Source: Pseudomonadota bacterium (GTDB taxonomy: Bacteria; Myxococcota_A; UBA9160; SZUA-336). From it: a DNA stretch of 64,000 bases. The stretch is taken from contig QJZC01000050.1 in NCBI GenBank assembly GCA_003247575.1, positions 24,272-88,271 on the forward strand, given 5' to 3'. The notes under the pieces were generated by a model. The model was not told where the DNA came from and did not search any database. It was given only the letters and a program-made list of their open reading frames with translations. Shown piece after piece: positions 36,015 to 44,434 of this stretch; position 1 is the first letter of the stretch; each line of letters begins with the position of its first letter. Position numbers and translations under genes: made by a program.

Positions 36015-37196
36015 TCAGATGCTCAGGTCGAGCAGGTTGTAGTCGTGCAGGAGGTTGCGGGCTTGGTCGTCCCACACGAAGAGCTCGCCTCGTTCGGCGA
36101 ACGGGGCGTAGCGGTAGGGCGGGGCGTCCGGAAACCTCAGCTGACGAGCTGCGATCGCGTATCCGAGTACGCGCGATCGTTCGGCGATGCGGGCCGCGTC
36201 GTAGGTCGCGCGCGCATTGTGGACACCACCTGCGTGCACATCGAGCACGGAGCTTCGCCGGTGAAAGCCGAAGTTGATGGACACGCGTGGCAGACTGCTG
36301 GTGTTCGCAAAGGATCCATGGACCAGCTGGCGGTTGCAGATCGCGACATCTCCAGCTGAGCAGACGATTGGAACGGCGCTCGGCAAACGATCTGATCCCG
36401 CACTCGCGACGAGCGCGGGAATGTCCGCCCTGCCGAGCGCGTGCGTGCCTGGGATCACCTAGACCCCGTTCGCGGCGGTACTCCCATACAGCTGGGCCAT
36501 GAAGTTGAACCCGTGGCAGCCTGTGTCGAAGAGAGGGCTCTCCCAGTGTGTCGTGCCGTCCTGGTGCCAAGCGACGGAAGCCCCGAGACCTGGTTGTTTG
36601 ATGAACAGCGTCTCGTTGAACGGGGTGAAGTCGGGGCCATTGATCGCCGCCGCCACCCGCAGCAGAGACGGATGGCCATAGAGGCGGAGGTACGCGTCCG
36701 AGAACTGGAGCGGCCCCAACACCAGGAGCACGATATCCGTCGGGGAATCGGGTGGAGGGGCTGGTTCGGACATCCTGACTGGGTGGCGGCCGTTGGCGAT
36801 TCGGGTGCCGCCGAAGGGATCGGCGAGCGGCTTTGCCCACACCACCGTAGGTGCGCGGCAGTCGCTGCCCAGAGCCGGTCGGCCTCGAGAGTCCTGGGCG
36901 GAGCCGCGGTGGACAGGGAAGCGCGACACCATGTCCTGGACATCGCTCTCGAGCTCCGCCAGTTCCTCGCTTCCGACAACCCCCTCGAAGACGTAGAACC
37001 CGAGGGACTCGTAAGCGGAAAGAATGTCTCGATGTAGCCGACCGTCGGTCTCGAAGCGAATCGGTCCCCGATTCCCTAGCGAGCGCGCTCGTTCATCTCC
37101 CGCCGCCACGTACTCGGCCAGGGCGGAGGCATCTGCGGGCGGCCGCGGAGCAAGCGCGACGTCGGGATGTGCTCGAGTGGAGTCGTGGGGCACCAT
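36015..37196 (-). pseudogene. Phytanoyl-CoA dioxygenase (PhyH) family gene interrupted by an in-frame TAG
   Basis: The reading frame encodes an Fe(II)/2-oxoglutarate oxygenase of the PhyH family but has a single amber codon at 36459-36461. Before the stop the protein has FYVFEGVVGSEELAEL and the iron motif WHQDGTTHW. It breaks off at YGSTAANGV, and directly after the stop the same frame goes on VIPGTHALGR, where the family normally has a Trp (NG.WVIPGTH). The second half holds the distal His (RQLVHGSF) and the 2-oxoglutarate Arg (PRVSINFGFHRR). A TGG to TAG change explains it. Without readthrough the product lacks half the active site. The ATG at 37196 follows CGGAGAG; an upstream TTG at 37226 is less likely. 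Confidence 0.85.
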
Positions 37197-37253
37197 TCTC
37201 TCCGGAGATCGCAAGCTCGGGTGCAACAGCGCTTGACGCTCGCTTCGAATAGG

Positions 37254-37964
37254 TCAGGCGAGCGCGGGTGCTCCCGCCGAGCGCAGCGGGTCGTAACTGG
37301 GCGGGTCGAGCTCGAGCCCGAGCTCGGCGCGCACTTGGGCGAGCGGTAGCGGCAGCAGGGCCTCCCACGGGACGGCGGGGAGCCAGCCCGCGCGGCGTCC
37401 CCGAAGGAAGGCTTCGCGAATTACACGCCGAGCGGCGCCAGGAGATCGAAGCCACGCGATGGCCACGATGAGTCCGACGCCACGATTCCGCGTTTGCGCG
37501 TACGTGAACGCGAGCAGGGCAGCCTCTCCGATCAGATCCCGGTCATAGCCGGTGACGACGTGCCAGAGGTCGTGCGAGTCGCGCATGCGACGCCGAAGCC
37601 GTCCGCCCGCGGGGTCACCGGTCTGCGTGCGCTCGAATCTGCGTCCGCTCGCATTCACCAGTCCTTCGGCCGAGATCTGCTCGCGGTCCATGAAGCTGGC
37701 GTATTGGTGCCCGAGAGATCCCTCGGGCAGGCGGCGCAGGGCTTCGCGATTCGCCAGGCAATCGAGGAGTTCGCGCTCGTTCTCCAGGATCTCGCGTCCT
37801 GTAGCAGTGGCGCGCATGCGTTCCAAGGTGCGAATCTCGTGTCCGCCCTTGAGCGCTTCGACGATGTGGAACACCTGAGAGGTGTCGTCCGGGTTGCGTA
37901 GGAGCTCTCGGATGGCGCGAAGTGCGACGAGGGGGCGGATTCGTGAACGATCCAGGCTCGGCAT
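37254..37964 (-). CDS. Coq4-like protein
   Basis: A 236-residue Coq4 family protein. It has the zinc-site signature HDxxH-x11-E as HDLWHVVTGYDRDLIGE, the preceding RMRDSHDLWH context, and an N-terminal helical part (RIRPLVALRAIRELLRNPDDTSQVF). Coq4 in ubiquinone-making organisms organises or catalyses a late step of quinone biosynthesis; bacterial homologues are often next to regulators and are not well studied. ATG 37964 follows AAGGAG. It faces away from a TetR gene with a 100-base gap that holds a palindrome, so it is probably repressed by that TetR protein. Confidence 0.85.
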   Translation of the reverse strand: MPSLDRSRIRPLVALRAIRELLRNPDDTSQVFHIVEALKGGHEIRTLERMRATATGREILENERELLDCLANREALRRLPEGSLGHQYASFMDREQISAEGLVNASGRRFERTQTGDPAGGRLRRRMRDSHDLWHVVTGYDRDLIGEAALLAFTYAQTRNRGVGLIVAIAWLRSPGAARRVIREAFLRGRRAGWLPAVPWEALLPLPLAQVRAELGLELDPPSYDPLRSAGAPALA

Positions 37965-38014
37965 GGCTCGGGCTCCTTCTCTCTGGCGGGTCTTCCAACG
38001 GAAGACTCGCCTAC

Positions 38015-38027
38015 AATGATGTTCATT
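38015..38027. promoter_or_regulatory. Palindrome in the Coq4-like/TetR intergenic region
   Basis: AATGA-TGT-TCATT is a perfect 13-base palindrome centred in the A+T-rich 100-base gap between two divergent genes, the usual place for a TetR-type operator. The assignment is by position. Confidence 0.5.
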
Positions 38028-38064
38028 ATTTTTGCTGTAACCTACAGGATTGTCAATAGCGAGC

Positions 38065-38679
38065 ATGTCAAAGCCCAGTGCATCGGCCCCGCGGAAGCGG
38101 CGCAGCGCCGCCGAGGCGCGCCGCGAGATTCTCGACGCTGCCCAAGCGCGCCTCGAGCGCGGCGGGCCCGAGGCGGTTCGGCTGCAGGAGGTGGCAGCAG
38201 ATGTCGGCATCTCGCACCCGACCGTGTTGCACCACTTCGGCAGCCGCGACGGTCTGCTCGAGGCGCTCTCTCGGAGGGCGGTCGAGGGCCTGACCGAAGA
38301 CCTATTGGGCAAACTTCGAACGGGCGACCTGAGCACGATGTTCGAACGCGTGGAGCACACGTTCGGAGACGCCGGGTTCGCGCGGTTGCTCGCGTGGAAT
38401 GTGCTCTCGGGGCGGACACGACCCGACGACGTGAAGGACCAGCTGATCAAGCGCCTCGCGGAGAGCGAGCTCGCGCATGACGGTCAAGTTCCCGACGACG
38501 CGCAGTATCGTGAGATCCTGTTTCGGATTCGGCTCTCGGCCCTAGCGCTTTTCGGAGAGGTGCTCATCGGACCTCTGCTCACGCGGAGCGCCGGTCAGAG
38601 CGACGAGGTCGAGGTACATCGAGAGTTCGTACATTGGCTGGCGAGCCTCCTCTCCGATACGGCGCCCCACGGCCATTAG
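38065..38679 (+). CDS. TetR-family transcriptional regulator
   Basis: A 204-residue repressor-type protein. The N-terminal DNA-binding domain is REILDAAQARLERGGPEAVRLQEVAADVGISHPTVLHHFGSR in pattern (residues about 22-65), with the recognition helix at SHPTVLHHF. The remaining 140 residues are the ligand-binding helices. ATG 38065 is used; a TTG at 38050 is possible. It is divergent from the Coq4-like gene and probably controls it and itself through the palindrome between them. Confidence 0.92.
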   Translation: MSKPSASAPRKRRSAAEARREILDAAQARLERGGPEAVRLQEVAADVGISHPTVLHHFGSRDGLLEALSRRAVEGLTEDLLGKLRTGDLSTMFERVEHTFGDAGFARLLAWNVLSGRTRPDDVKDQLIKRLAESELAHDGQVPDDAQYREILFRIRLSALALFGEVLIGPLLTRSAGQSDEVEVHREFVHWLASLLSDTAPHGH

Positions 38680-38754
38680 TGTAGGGTCGTTCGAGCAGGT
38701 TCGAGACTCTAGTGAGACGCGCGCACTGCAATGAGGTGGATGAAGGAGGCAAAC

Positions 38755-39558
38755 ATGCCCTACGTCGAGAGTGGATCGGCAACGCTCTGGTTCGAGAGCT
38801 ACGGAAGCGGTCCGGCGGTCGTCCTCTGTCACGGAGCTGGAGGCAACGCAGCCAGCTGGTATCAACAGATCCCCGCCTTCGAAGCGAGTGGGATGCGAGT
38901 GATTGCCATCGATCACCGCGGTTTCGGTCGGTCGACCTGCGCCGAGGAAGACTTCGACCCCGTTCGGTTCCCGAGCGATCTATGTGCCGTGCTCGATGCG
39001 TGTCGCGTCGAACGTGCATCGCTCGTGTGTCAGTCGATGGGCGGCTGGACTGGGCTCCCCATGGCGCTCGCGCATGCCGACCGAGTGTGCGCCCTGGTCC
39101 TCTGCGGGACGCCGGCAGGCCTCTCGACTCCCGAGATCACCATGGCGCTGGCCGATGCGGGGCGACGCATCGCGGAGCGCGGGAGTGTTGGTGCGCCCGG
39201 CGGCCCCGCCCTGGGTCGTAGCTTCCAGGAGAAGGAGCCCGTTCGCGCCTTCCTGTACAGCCGAATCGCCTCGTTCAATGTGGCGCTGCCCCAGGATGCG
39301 CTCGCGCGGTTGGGGCGGGTTCGAATCGTACCCGAACAGCTCTTGGCGTTCTCGATTCCAACCCTGGTGGTCGCAGGGGACGAGGACGTGCTCTTTCCCC
39401 CCGCGGCGCTGCGGTCGGTGGCCCGCTCGATTCCGGGAGCGGGCTTCGTCGAGATCTCAGGGGCGGGCCACTCCACCTACTTCGAGCAGCCGGAGCGGTT
39501 CAACTCGCTCGTTCTCGCGTTCCTGTCGGAGAGTGCCCAGTCTGGGCCGGAGCCCTGA
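38755..39558 (+). CDS. Alpha/beta hydrolase
   Basis: A 267-residue alpha/beta hydrolase with oxyanion segment LCHGAGGNAASW, DHRGFGRS, the nucleophile elbow CQSMGG (Ser near residue 94), an acid in VVAGDEDVLFP and the terminal His in GAGHSTYFEQPE. This order is typical of small esterase/lactonase/haloalkane-type enzymes. AAGGAGG lies 7 bases before ATG 38755. The substrate is not readable. Its 3' end overlaps the convergent HAD-GNAT gene by 59 bases. Confidence 0.87.
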   Translation: MPYVESGSATLWFESYGSGPAVVLCHGAGGNAASWYQQIPAFEASGMRVIAIDHRGFGRSTCAEEDFDPVRFPSDLCAVLDACRVERASLVCQSMGGWTGLPMALAHADRVCALVLCGTPAGLSTPEITMALADAGRRIAERGSVGAPGGPALGRSFQEKEPVRAFLYSRIASFNVALPQDALARLGRVRIVPEQLLAFSIPTLVVAGDEDVLFPPAALRSVARSIPGAGFVEISGAGHSTYFEQPERFNSLVLAFLSESAQSGPEP

Positions 39559-40663
39559 GACTAGGTGTGCGTACGTAGTGGAGATCGAATTCGGTCTCGC
39601 TGACCAGCTCGAAGCCGTGGTACAGGTAGAAGCGATTTGCGGCGCTTTCCCGCAGTGCGCTGACTCGCACCGCGCGCTGAGCGGAATCGGCCTCTGAAAG
39701 CAAGCTGCGCAGCGCACGCGATCCCAGTCCGCGGTTCTGGAAGCTCGGGTGAACGTGCAGCTGGGCGAGATAGATTTCGCGGTCGCGCGCTTCCGTCATC
39801 AGGAACCCGACGAGGCGGCCCCCCAGATCGAGGACGCGCGTCTGATCGGGGTCGAAGCGCGCGAGTACGCGCGCGCGGGCGCGCTGCGGATCGAAGCGCC
39901 CAACCCTCTCCAGGCTGTCTCGCATCGCTGCGACCCGTAGCTCGGCGAGGGCGGACACGTCGTGTGCCTGAGCGGGCAGCAGGCGCAAGCCGAGTGCTTC
40001 GATCCGATGGGGCAGCCGGCTCAGGTCCGCGAGGCAGTCGTCCGCACCCGCTGTCGCCAGCACACCAGGAGGAGTTTGGTGCGCGAAACCGTACACGCGC
40101 ATGCCTGCGGCGACGGCCGCGCGCACACCGATCGCGGTGTCCTCGACGACGCAACATGCGCTGGGAGGGACTGCGTGCGCGGCTGCGGCGTGAAGGAAGA
40201 TGTCCGGTGCCGGCTTCGGGCGCGGTACGTCGGCGGCACTGAAGATGTGGCCCTCGAAGCGGGACAGCAGCCCGGCTGAACCGAGACTCGCGCGAATCTT
40301 GGCGTGTGAGCCGCTCGATGCGACGCAGTAGGACATGGGTAGGGCATCGAGCGCCTGCACCACGCCGGGCATGGGGGCGACCTCTCGCGAGAGCGTCTCG
40401 ATGAATGCGCGTTCGAGCCGCTGCTCGAAGTCGGGGCCGAGGTCGCGCCCGAGGCGCGCAGAGGCGATCTCGATGCAGGTCGGAATCGAGTGCCCCATGA
40501 AGGTCTCGAACATCTCGGGTAGTGAAAGGGACAGCCCTTCGGCGGCGAGCAGACGTTGAAGCACGCGATTCCCGGCGGGCTCGCTGTCGACGAGAACGCC
40601 ATCGCAGTCGAAGATCACCAGGTCGCAGGACGCGAGCTGACGTGCGTGACTCGTCGGATCCAC
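39500..40663 (-). CDS. HAD phosphatase fused to a GNAT acetyltransferase
   Basis: A protein of about 387 residues with two domains. Residues 15-215 are a HAD hydrolase of the beta-phosphoglucomutase/phosphoglycolate phosphatase type: DCDGVLVDSE, SSGSHAKI, RPKPAPD and VVEDTAIGVRAA give motifs I to IV. Residues 230-370 are a GNAT domain with the acetyl-CoA loop LHVHPSFQNRGLGSRAL and FYLYHGFE. The start is uncertain. GTG 40663 begins MDPTSHARQLASCD just before the HAD domain, and the longer frame runs under the amidase gene. The fusion suggests one molecule is both dephosphorylated and acetylated, or a two-step repair role, but no substrate is visible. Confidence 0.83.
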   Translation of the reverse strand: MDPTSHARQLASCDLVIFDCDGVLVDSEPAGNRVLQRLLAAEGLSLSLPEMFETFMGHSIPTCIEIASARLGRDLGPDFEQRLERAFIETLSREVAPMPGVVQALDALPMSYCVASSGSHAKIRASLGSAGLLSRFEGHIFSAADVPRPKPAPDIFLHAAAAHAVPPSACCVVEDTAIGVRAAVAAGMRVYGFAHQTPPGVLATAGADDCLADLSRLPHRIEALGLRLLPAQAHDVSALAELRVAAMRDSLERVGRFDPQRARARVLARFDPDQTRVLDLGGRLVGFLMTEARDREIYLAQLHVHPSFQNRGLGSRALRSLLSEADSAQRAVRVSALRESAANRFYLYHGFELVSETEFDLHYVRTPSLRAPAQTGHSPTGTRERAS

Positions 40664-40833
40664 CGCGCCAGCTTGCCATACAACGTGGGACCTCGCAGCG
40701 GGCGCGCCGCGGGATGCTCGAAAGAGCTGGAGGCTCACGCGAGTGGGGCGCACAATCCTTTGGCCTCGCCGCCCTACCTTGGGCTCGCAGGCCAGCGCTG
40801 TGGAGAGCATGTGCCGGGAGAGGGAGGAGCTGG

Positions 40834-42297
40834 ATGAGTGGGGAAGAGATGGATGCCGTCGTCTGGTGCGATGCGACGGAGCTCGCCCGGCGAATTCGCG
40901 CACGGCAGCTCGGTGCGCGCGATTGTTTGGAGGTCTTCCTCGATCGCGTCGCGCAGTTCGATGCGGACATTGGGGCGATCGTGGTGCTCGATGCCGATCG
41001 CGCGCGCGAGGCGGCTACGGCGGCGGATCGCGAGCTGGCAGAGGGACGGGTGCGGGGACCCTTGCACGGAGTGCCGATGACGATCAAGGAGGCCTTCGAC
41101 GTCGCGGGGCTGCCCACTACGTTCGGGAGTCCCGAGTTCGCGTACGGGCGTGCCCAGGTCGATGCCGACGTGACTCGAAAGCTGCGCGATGCGGGGGCGA
41201 TCGTATTCGCGAAGACCAACGTGCCGCTTGGGCTCGAAGACTTCCAGTCGTACAACGACGTGTACGGCACGACGAGCAATCCCTGGGACCTCTCGCGTAG
41301 CCCGGGCGGATCGTCGGGTGGAGAGAGCGCCGCGCTGGCTGCAGGCATGACGCCACTCGGCTTCGGGTCCGACATCGGAGGGTCGCTGCGCAACCCTGCG
41401 CACTACACGGGGACCTTTGCGCACAAGCCGACCTTCGGCATCGTTCCTCACGTCGGCCACAGCCCGACGCCCCGCTGGTCGCGAGACGACCTGAACGTCC
41501 TCGGGCCGATGGCACGCAGCGCGCGCGATCTGAGGCTCGCGTTGGACGTAACCGCTGGACCGACGCTCGGGCACGGTGTCGGCTGGAAGCTGGAGCTGCC
41601 TCGAGTGACGAAGGCGCTCTCGCAGCTACGCGTCGCCGTGTGGGCCGAGGACCCTAAGGCTCCCGTGGAGTCCGAGATCTCCCGACGCTGTGTGGAGCTC
41701 GGCGAGTGCTTGGCAGAGCAAGGCGCCAAGGTCAGCTTTCGGGCTCGACCCGACTTCGAGCCAGATCGAGCCCATTCGACCTACGTCAAGCTCCTGACCG
41801 CCGCGCTGTCGATCGGACAGGCTCCGAGCGACTTCCACGAGATTCTGCGCCAGGCGTCCCGATTCGACCCCGAGGACCCCGCGTCGGAAGCGACACATGC
41901 GTGGAATCGCGTGATGCCTCATCGTAGATGGCTGCGCGCCGACGAGGAGCGGGAGCGCGTGCGGGCCGCGTGGGGGCGTTTCTTCGAGGAGTGGGATCTG
42001 GTCGTCGCTCCAATCGGCTCGACCGCAGCGTTTCCACATGACCACCGACCCTTTGGAGAGCGTCGCCTCGTGGTCGATGGGGTGTCGCGGGGATACTTCG
42101 AGCAGCTCTTCTGGGCGGGACTCGCAACCGGTCCCTACCTGCCGAGTACCGCGATCCCGACCGGCCTGAACGGCCAGGGGCTCCCGATTGGTGTGCAGCT
42201 GATCGGTGCTGCATATCAGGATCATCTGCTGATCGACGTCGCCGAGCAGCTGGAGTCGCTCGGCTACTGCTTCCGCGCGCCGCCGGGCTACGCCTAA
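40834..42297 (+). CDS. Amidase (amidase signature family)
   Basis: A 487-residue amidase. The Ser-cisSer-Lys triad is visible: Lys in MTIKEAFDVAG, cis-Ser in SPGGSSGGESAA and nucleophilic Ser in GSDIGGSLRNPAHYTG. GGAGG lies 6 bases before ATG 40834, and a longer in-frame extension upstream is shadow of the HAD gene. The C-terminus (TGPYLPSTAIPTGLNGQGLPIGVQLIG) is standard. It is not part of a GatCAB set, because no gatB or gatC is near. It probably hydrolyses a small amide or carbamate. Confidence 0.92.
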   Translation: MSGEEMDAVVWCDATELARRIRARQLGARDCLEVFLDRVAQFDADIGAIVVLDADRAREAATAADRELAEGRVRGPLHGVPMTIKEAFDVAGLPTTFGSPEFAYGRAQVDADVTRKLRDAGAIVFAKTNVPLGLEDFQSYNDVYGTTSNPWDLSRSPGGSSGGESAALAAGMTPLGFGSDIGGSLRNPAHYTGTFAHKPTFGIVPHVGHSPTPRWSRDDLNVLGPMARSARDLRLALDVTAGPTLGHGVGWKLELPRVTKALSQLRVAVWAEDPKAPVESEISRRCVELGECLAEQGAKVSFRARPDFEPDRAHSTYVKLLTAALSIGQAPSDFHEILRQASRFDPEDPASEATHAWNRVMPHRRWLRADEERERVRAAWGRFFEEWDLVVAPIGSTAAFPHDHRPFGERRLVVDGVSRGYFEQLFWAGLATGPYLPSTAIPTGLNGQGLPIGVQLIGAAYQDHLLIDVAEQLESLGYCFRAPPGYA

Positions 42298-42550
42298 CGC
42301 GATCTGGGAGAGACACCGAGTCACTCGGAGCGCCCACCCCTGAGTCTTTGAAGTCTTCACGCCAGGTGTCATTGCTGGCTGGACGGCAAGTGGCTCGTGT
42401 GGCTCCGAGGCGATCGAAGCGGACCGGGAACGTTCTCGTGATGGTATGATCGGTTGCGGCTACTCGACTTGGGCTAACTTGGGATAGGTAGAGCGACTGA
42501 CGTCGCTTCAGTGTATCTGCGATTCACAGCCTGTCCGTGGAGCCACGAGA

Positions 42551-44434
42551 TTGGAGCTCGCAGTCCTCGCAACGTCGATTGCATTGCAGCTGATTGCTGC
42601 TGGGCTGGCGGTGCACCTGGTCTGGCGGAGTCGTGCCCTCTGGGCCTGGGCCTGGTTTGCCTCGGCTCTGGTTCTCATGGCAGGCCGCCGGATGATTACC
42701 TTGCTCGGCGCCTCGGCCGGGCGCATCGAGATCGATCTCTCTGCCGAGCTGGTGGCGCTCGTGATCTCGGTCTGCATGGTGGCCGGCGTCGGTTGGATCG
42801 GGCCGAGCTTCGATCGCATGCGTAGAACCGCGCAAGAGCTCCGCAAACGGGAATCCGAGCTCGAGTCGCTGATCGATCTGGCGCCCGAGGGCATCGCGCT
42901 CGTGAGTAGGGGCTACTGGCGCTACGTCAACCCGAGCTTGGTTCACCTGCTCGGCTTGGCATCGTCCCAGACTGTCGAGGGAAGGAGCGTGCGAGCGCAG
43001 CTCGAGCCCGCCGCAGAGGGCGACTTCGACGACTTCGTGGCGTGGATCGATTCGGGCGCCCCCGATCTTGACGGCCCAGCGATCCGCGAGCTCCGGGTGC
43101 GACGCGAAAGAGGGGTGATCACGCTCGAAGTCACGCGTGGACCTGTCATGAACTATGCCGGAGAGTCCGTGCGCTTGCTGTTACTGCGTGACGTCAGCGC
43201 TCACCGGCGCGTCGAGGAACAGCAGCTCGAAGCGACTCGCATGGAGGCCGTGGGGAGAGTTGCCGGAGGAGTCGCGCACGACTTCAACAATCTTCTCACG
43301 GTGATTCTCGCGTCCTCGGAGCTCGCGCGGGTCGAGAGCTCACTCGATTCCGGTGGGCTCGAGTTGCTCGAAGCGATCGAGAAGTCCGCTCAGCGCGGCG
43401 CGAAGCTCACGCAGCAGCTGCTCTCCTTTGCACGCAGGCAACCAACCTCACCGGTGACCTTCGATCTCAACCAGGCCATTCTTGCGGCGGTTCCCCTGAT
43501 CGAGTCGCTGTTGGGCGAGGCCATCTCGTTGCGCCTCGGACTTTCTGCGAATCCATTATGGGTGTGTGCAGACCGTGCTCAGATCGAGCAGGTGGTCGTC
43601 AATCTGGCTGTGAATTCGCGGGATGCGATGGCGAACGGTGGGACCCTCGAGATGACTACCCGACGTTCCATTCCGAGCGAGCGCTCTGCCCCACTTCAGG
43701 ACGCGGTGTGCACGATGGACGAGGGTCGGGCTCGCGGCGCTGCGGTGCAGGTTCTAGAAGTGCGCGATACCGGTATCGGCATGAACGAAGAGGTTCAGCG
43801 GCATATCTTCGAGCCATTCTTCACGACCAAGCCCCAGGGCAAGGGTACGGGGCTCGGACTGTCCATGTGTCAGGGGATCGTCGCGCGGGCCGGCGGCCGC
43901 ATCGAGGTTCAGAGTGCCCCCGACTTCGGTACCACGGTGCGCATCGTCCTGCCCGAGGCGCCGTCGGGAGGGGCGACGCAGCCTTCGCTCGACTTCGCGT
44001 CGTCGATGCGCGGTACGGAGCGAGTCCTGTTGGTGGAGGACGAAGCGCTCCTGCGAGATGTGGCACGCCGAACCCTCTCGCGAGCAGGCTATGAGGTCCT
44101 CGTCTGCGAGGACGCGATCGACGCGATCCCGCTGCTGGAGAGACTCGAAGGGCAGGTCGATCTGCTCGTCTCCGACATCGTGATGCCGCGCATGAACGGA
44201 TGCGAGCTCGCAGCGTATGTGCGAGTGCACCATCCGGCCGTGCGGATCCTGCTCGTTTCGGGCTACGGGGAGAAGGTGCTCGGAGAGGTTGGGCTGCCTG
44301 CAGACTGTGCGCTGCTGCCCAAGCCGTTCACTCCGCGCTCGCTATGTCGGGCCGTTCGGCTCGTCCTGGATGGTCAGCCCCTGCGGGCTGAGGCCGGTGG
44401 CCTCGAGGTGCCGTTCGACGAGGGTGCGGTGTAG
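42551..44434 (+). CDS. Hybrid sensor histidine kinase with PAS and receiver domains
   Basis: A 627-residue membrane sensor starting from TTG. Three N-terminal helices span residues about 3-25, 30-50 and 66-85. A PAS domain follows (LIDLAPEGIALVSRGYWRYVNPSL). The HisKA histidine is near residue 242 in GGVAHDFNN, and the ATPase has VNLAVNSRDAMANGG, VRDTGIGM and GKGTGLGLS. The C-terminal receiver has LLVEDEALL and the phospho-acceptor Asp 542 in VSDIVMPRMNG. This is the NtrB-like hybrid class common in environmental proteobacteria. No response regulator is adjacent. Its end overlaps the convergent radical SAM gene by 61 bases. Confidence 0.91.
   Translation: MELAVLATSIALQLIAAGLAVHLVWRSRALWAWAWFASALVLMAGRRMITLLGASAGRIEIDLSAELVALVISVCMVAGVGWIGPSFDRMRRTAQELRKRESELESLIDLAPEGIALVSRGYWRYVNPSLVHLLGLASSQTVEGRSVRAQLEPAAEGDFDDFVAWIDSGAPDLDGPAIRELRVRRERGVITLEVTRGPVMNYAGESVRLLLLRDVSAHRRVEEQQLEATRMEAVGRVAGGVAHDFNNLLTVILASSELARVESSLDSGGLELLEAIEKSAQRGAKLTQQLLSFARRQPTSPVTFDLNQAILAAVPLIESLLGEAISLRLGLSANPLWVCADRAQIEQVVVNLAVNSRDAMANGGTLEMTTRRSIPSERSAPLQDAVCTMDEGRARGAAVQVLEVRDTGIGMNEEVQRHIFEPFFTTKPQGKGTGLGLSMCQGIVARAGGRIEVQSAPDFGTTVRIVLPEAPSGGATQPSLDFASSMRGTERVLLVEDEALLRDVARRTLSRAGYEVLVCEDAIDAIPLLERLEGQVDLLVSDIVMPRMNGCELAAYVRVHHPAVRILLVSGYGEKVLGEVGLPADCALLPKPFTPRSLCRAVRLVLDGQPLRAEAGGLEVPFDEGAV

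Noticed and set aside
35932..36840. A 302-codon minus-strand frame overlapping the PhyH gene
   Set aside because: It is out of phase with the recognisable PhyH frame and its product is Arg-rich without motifs, so it is a shadow.
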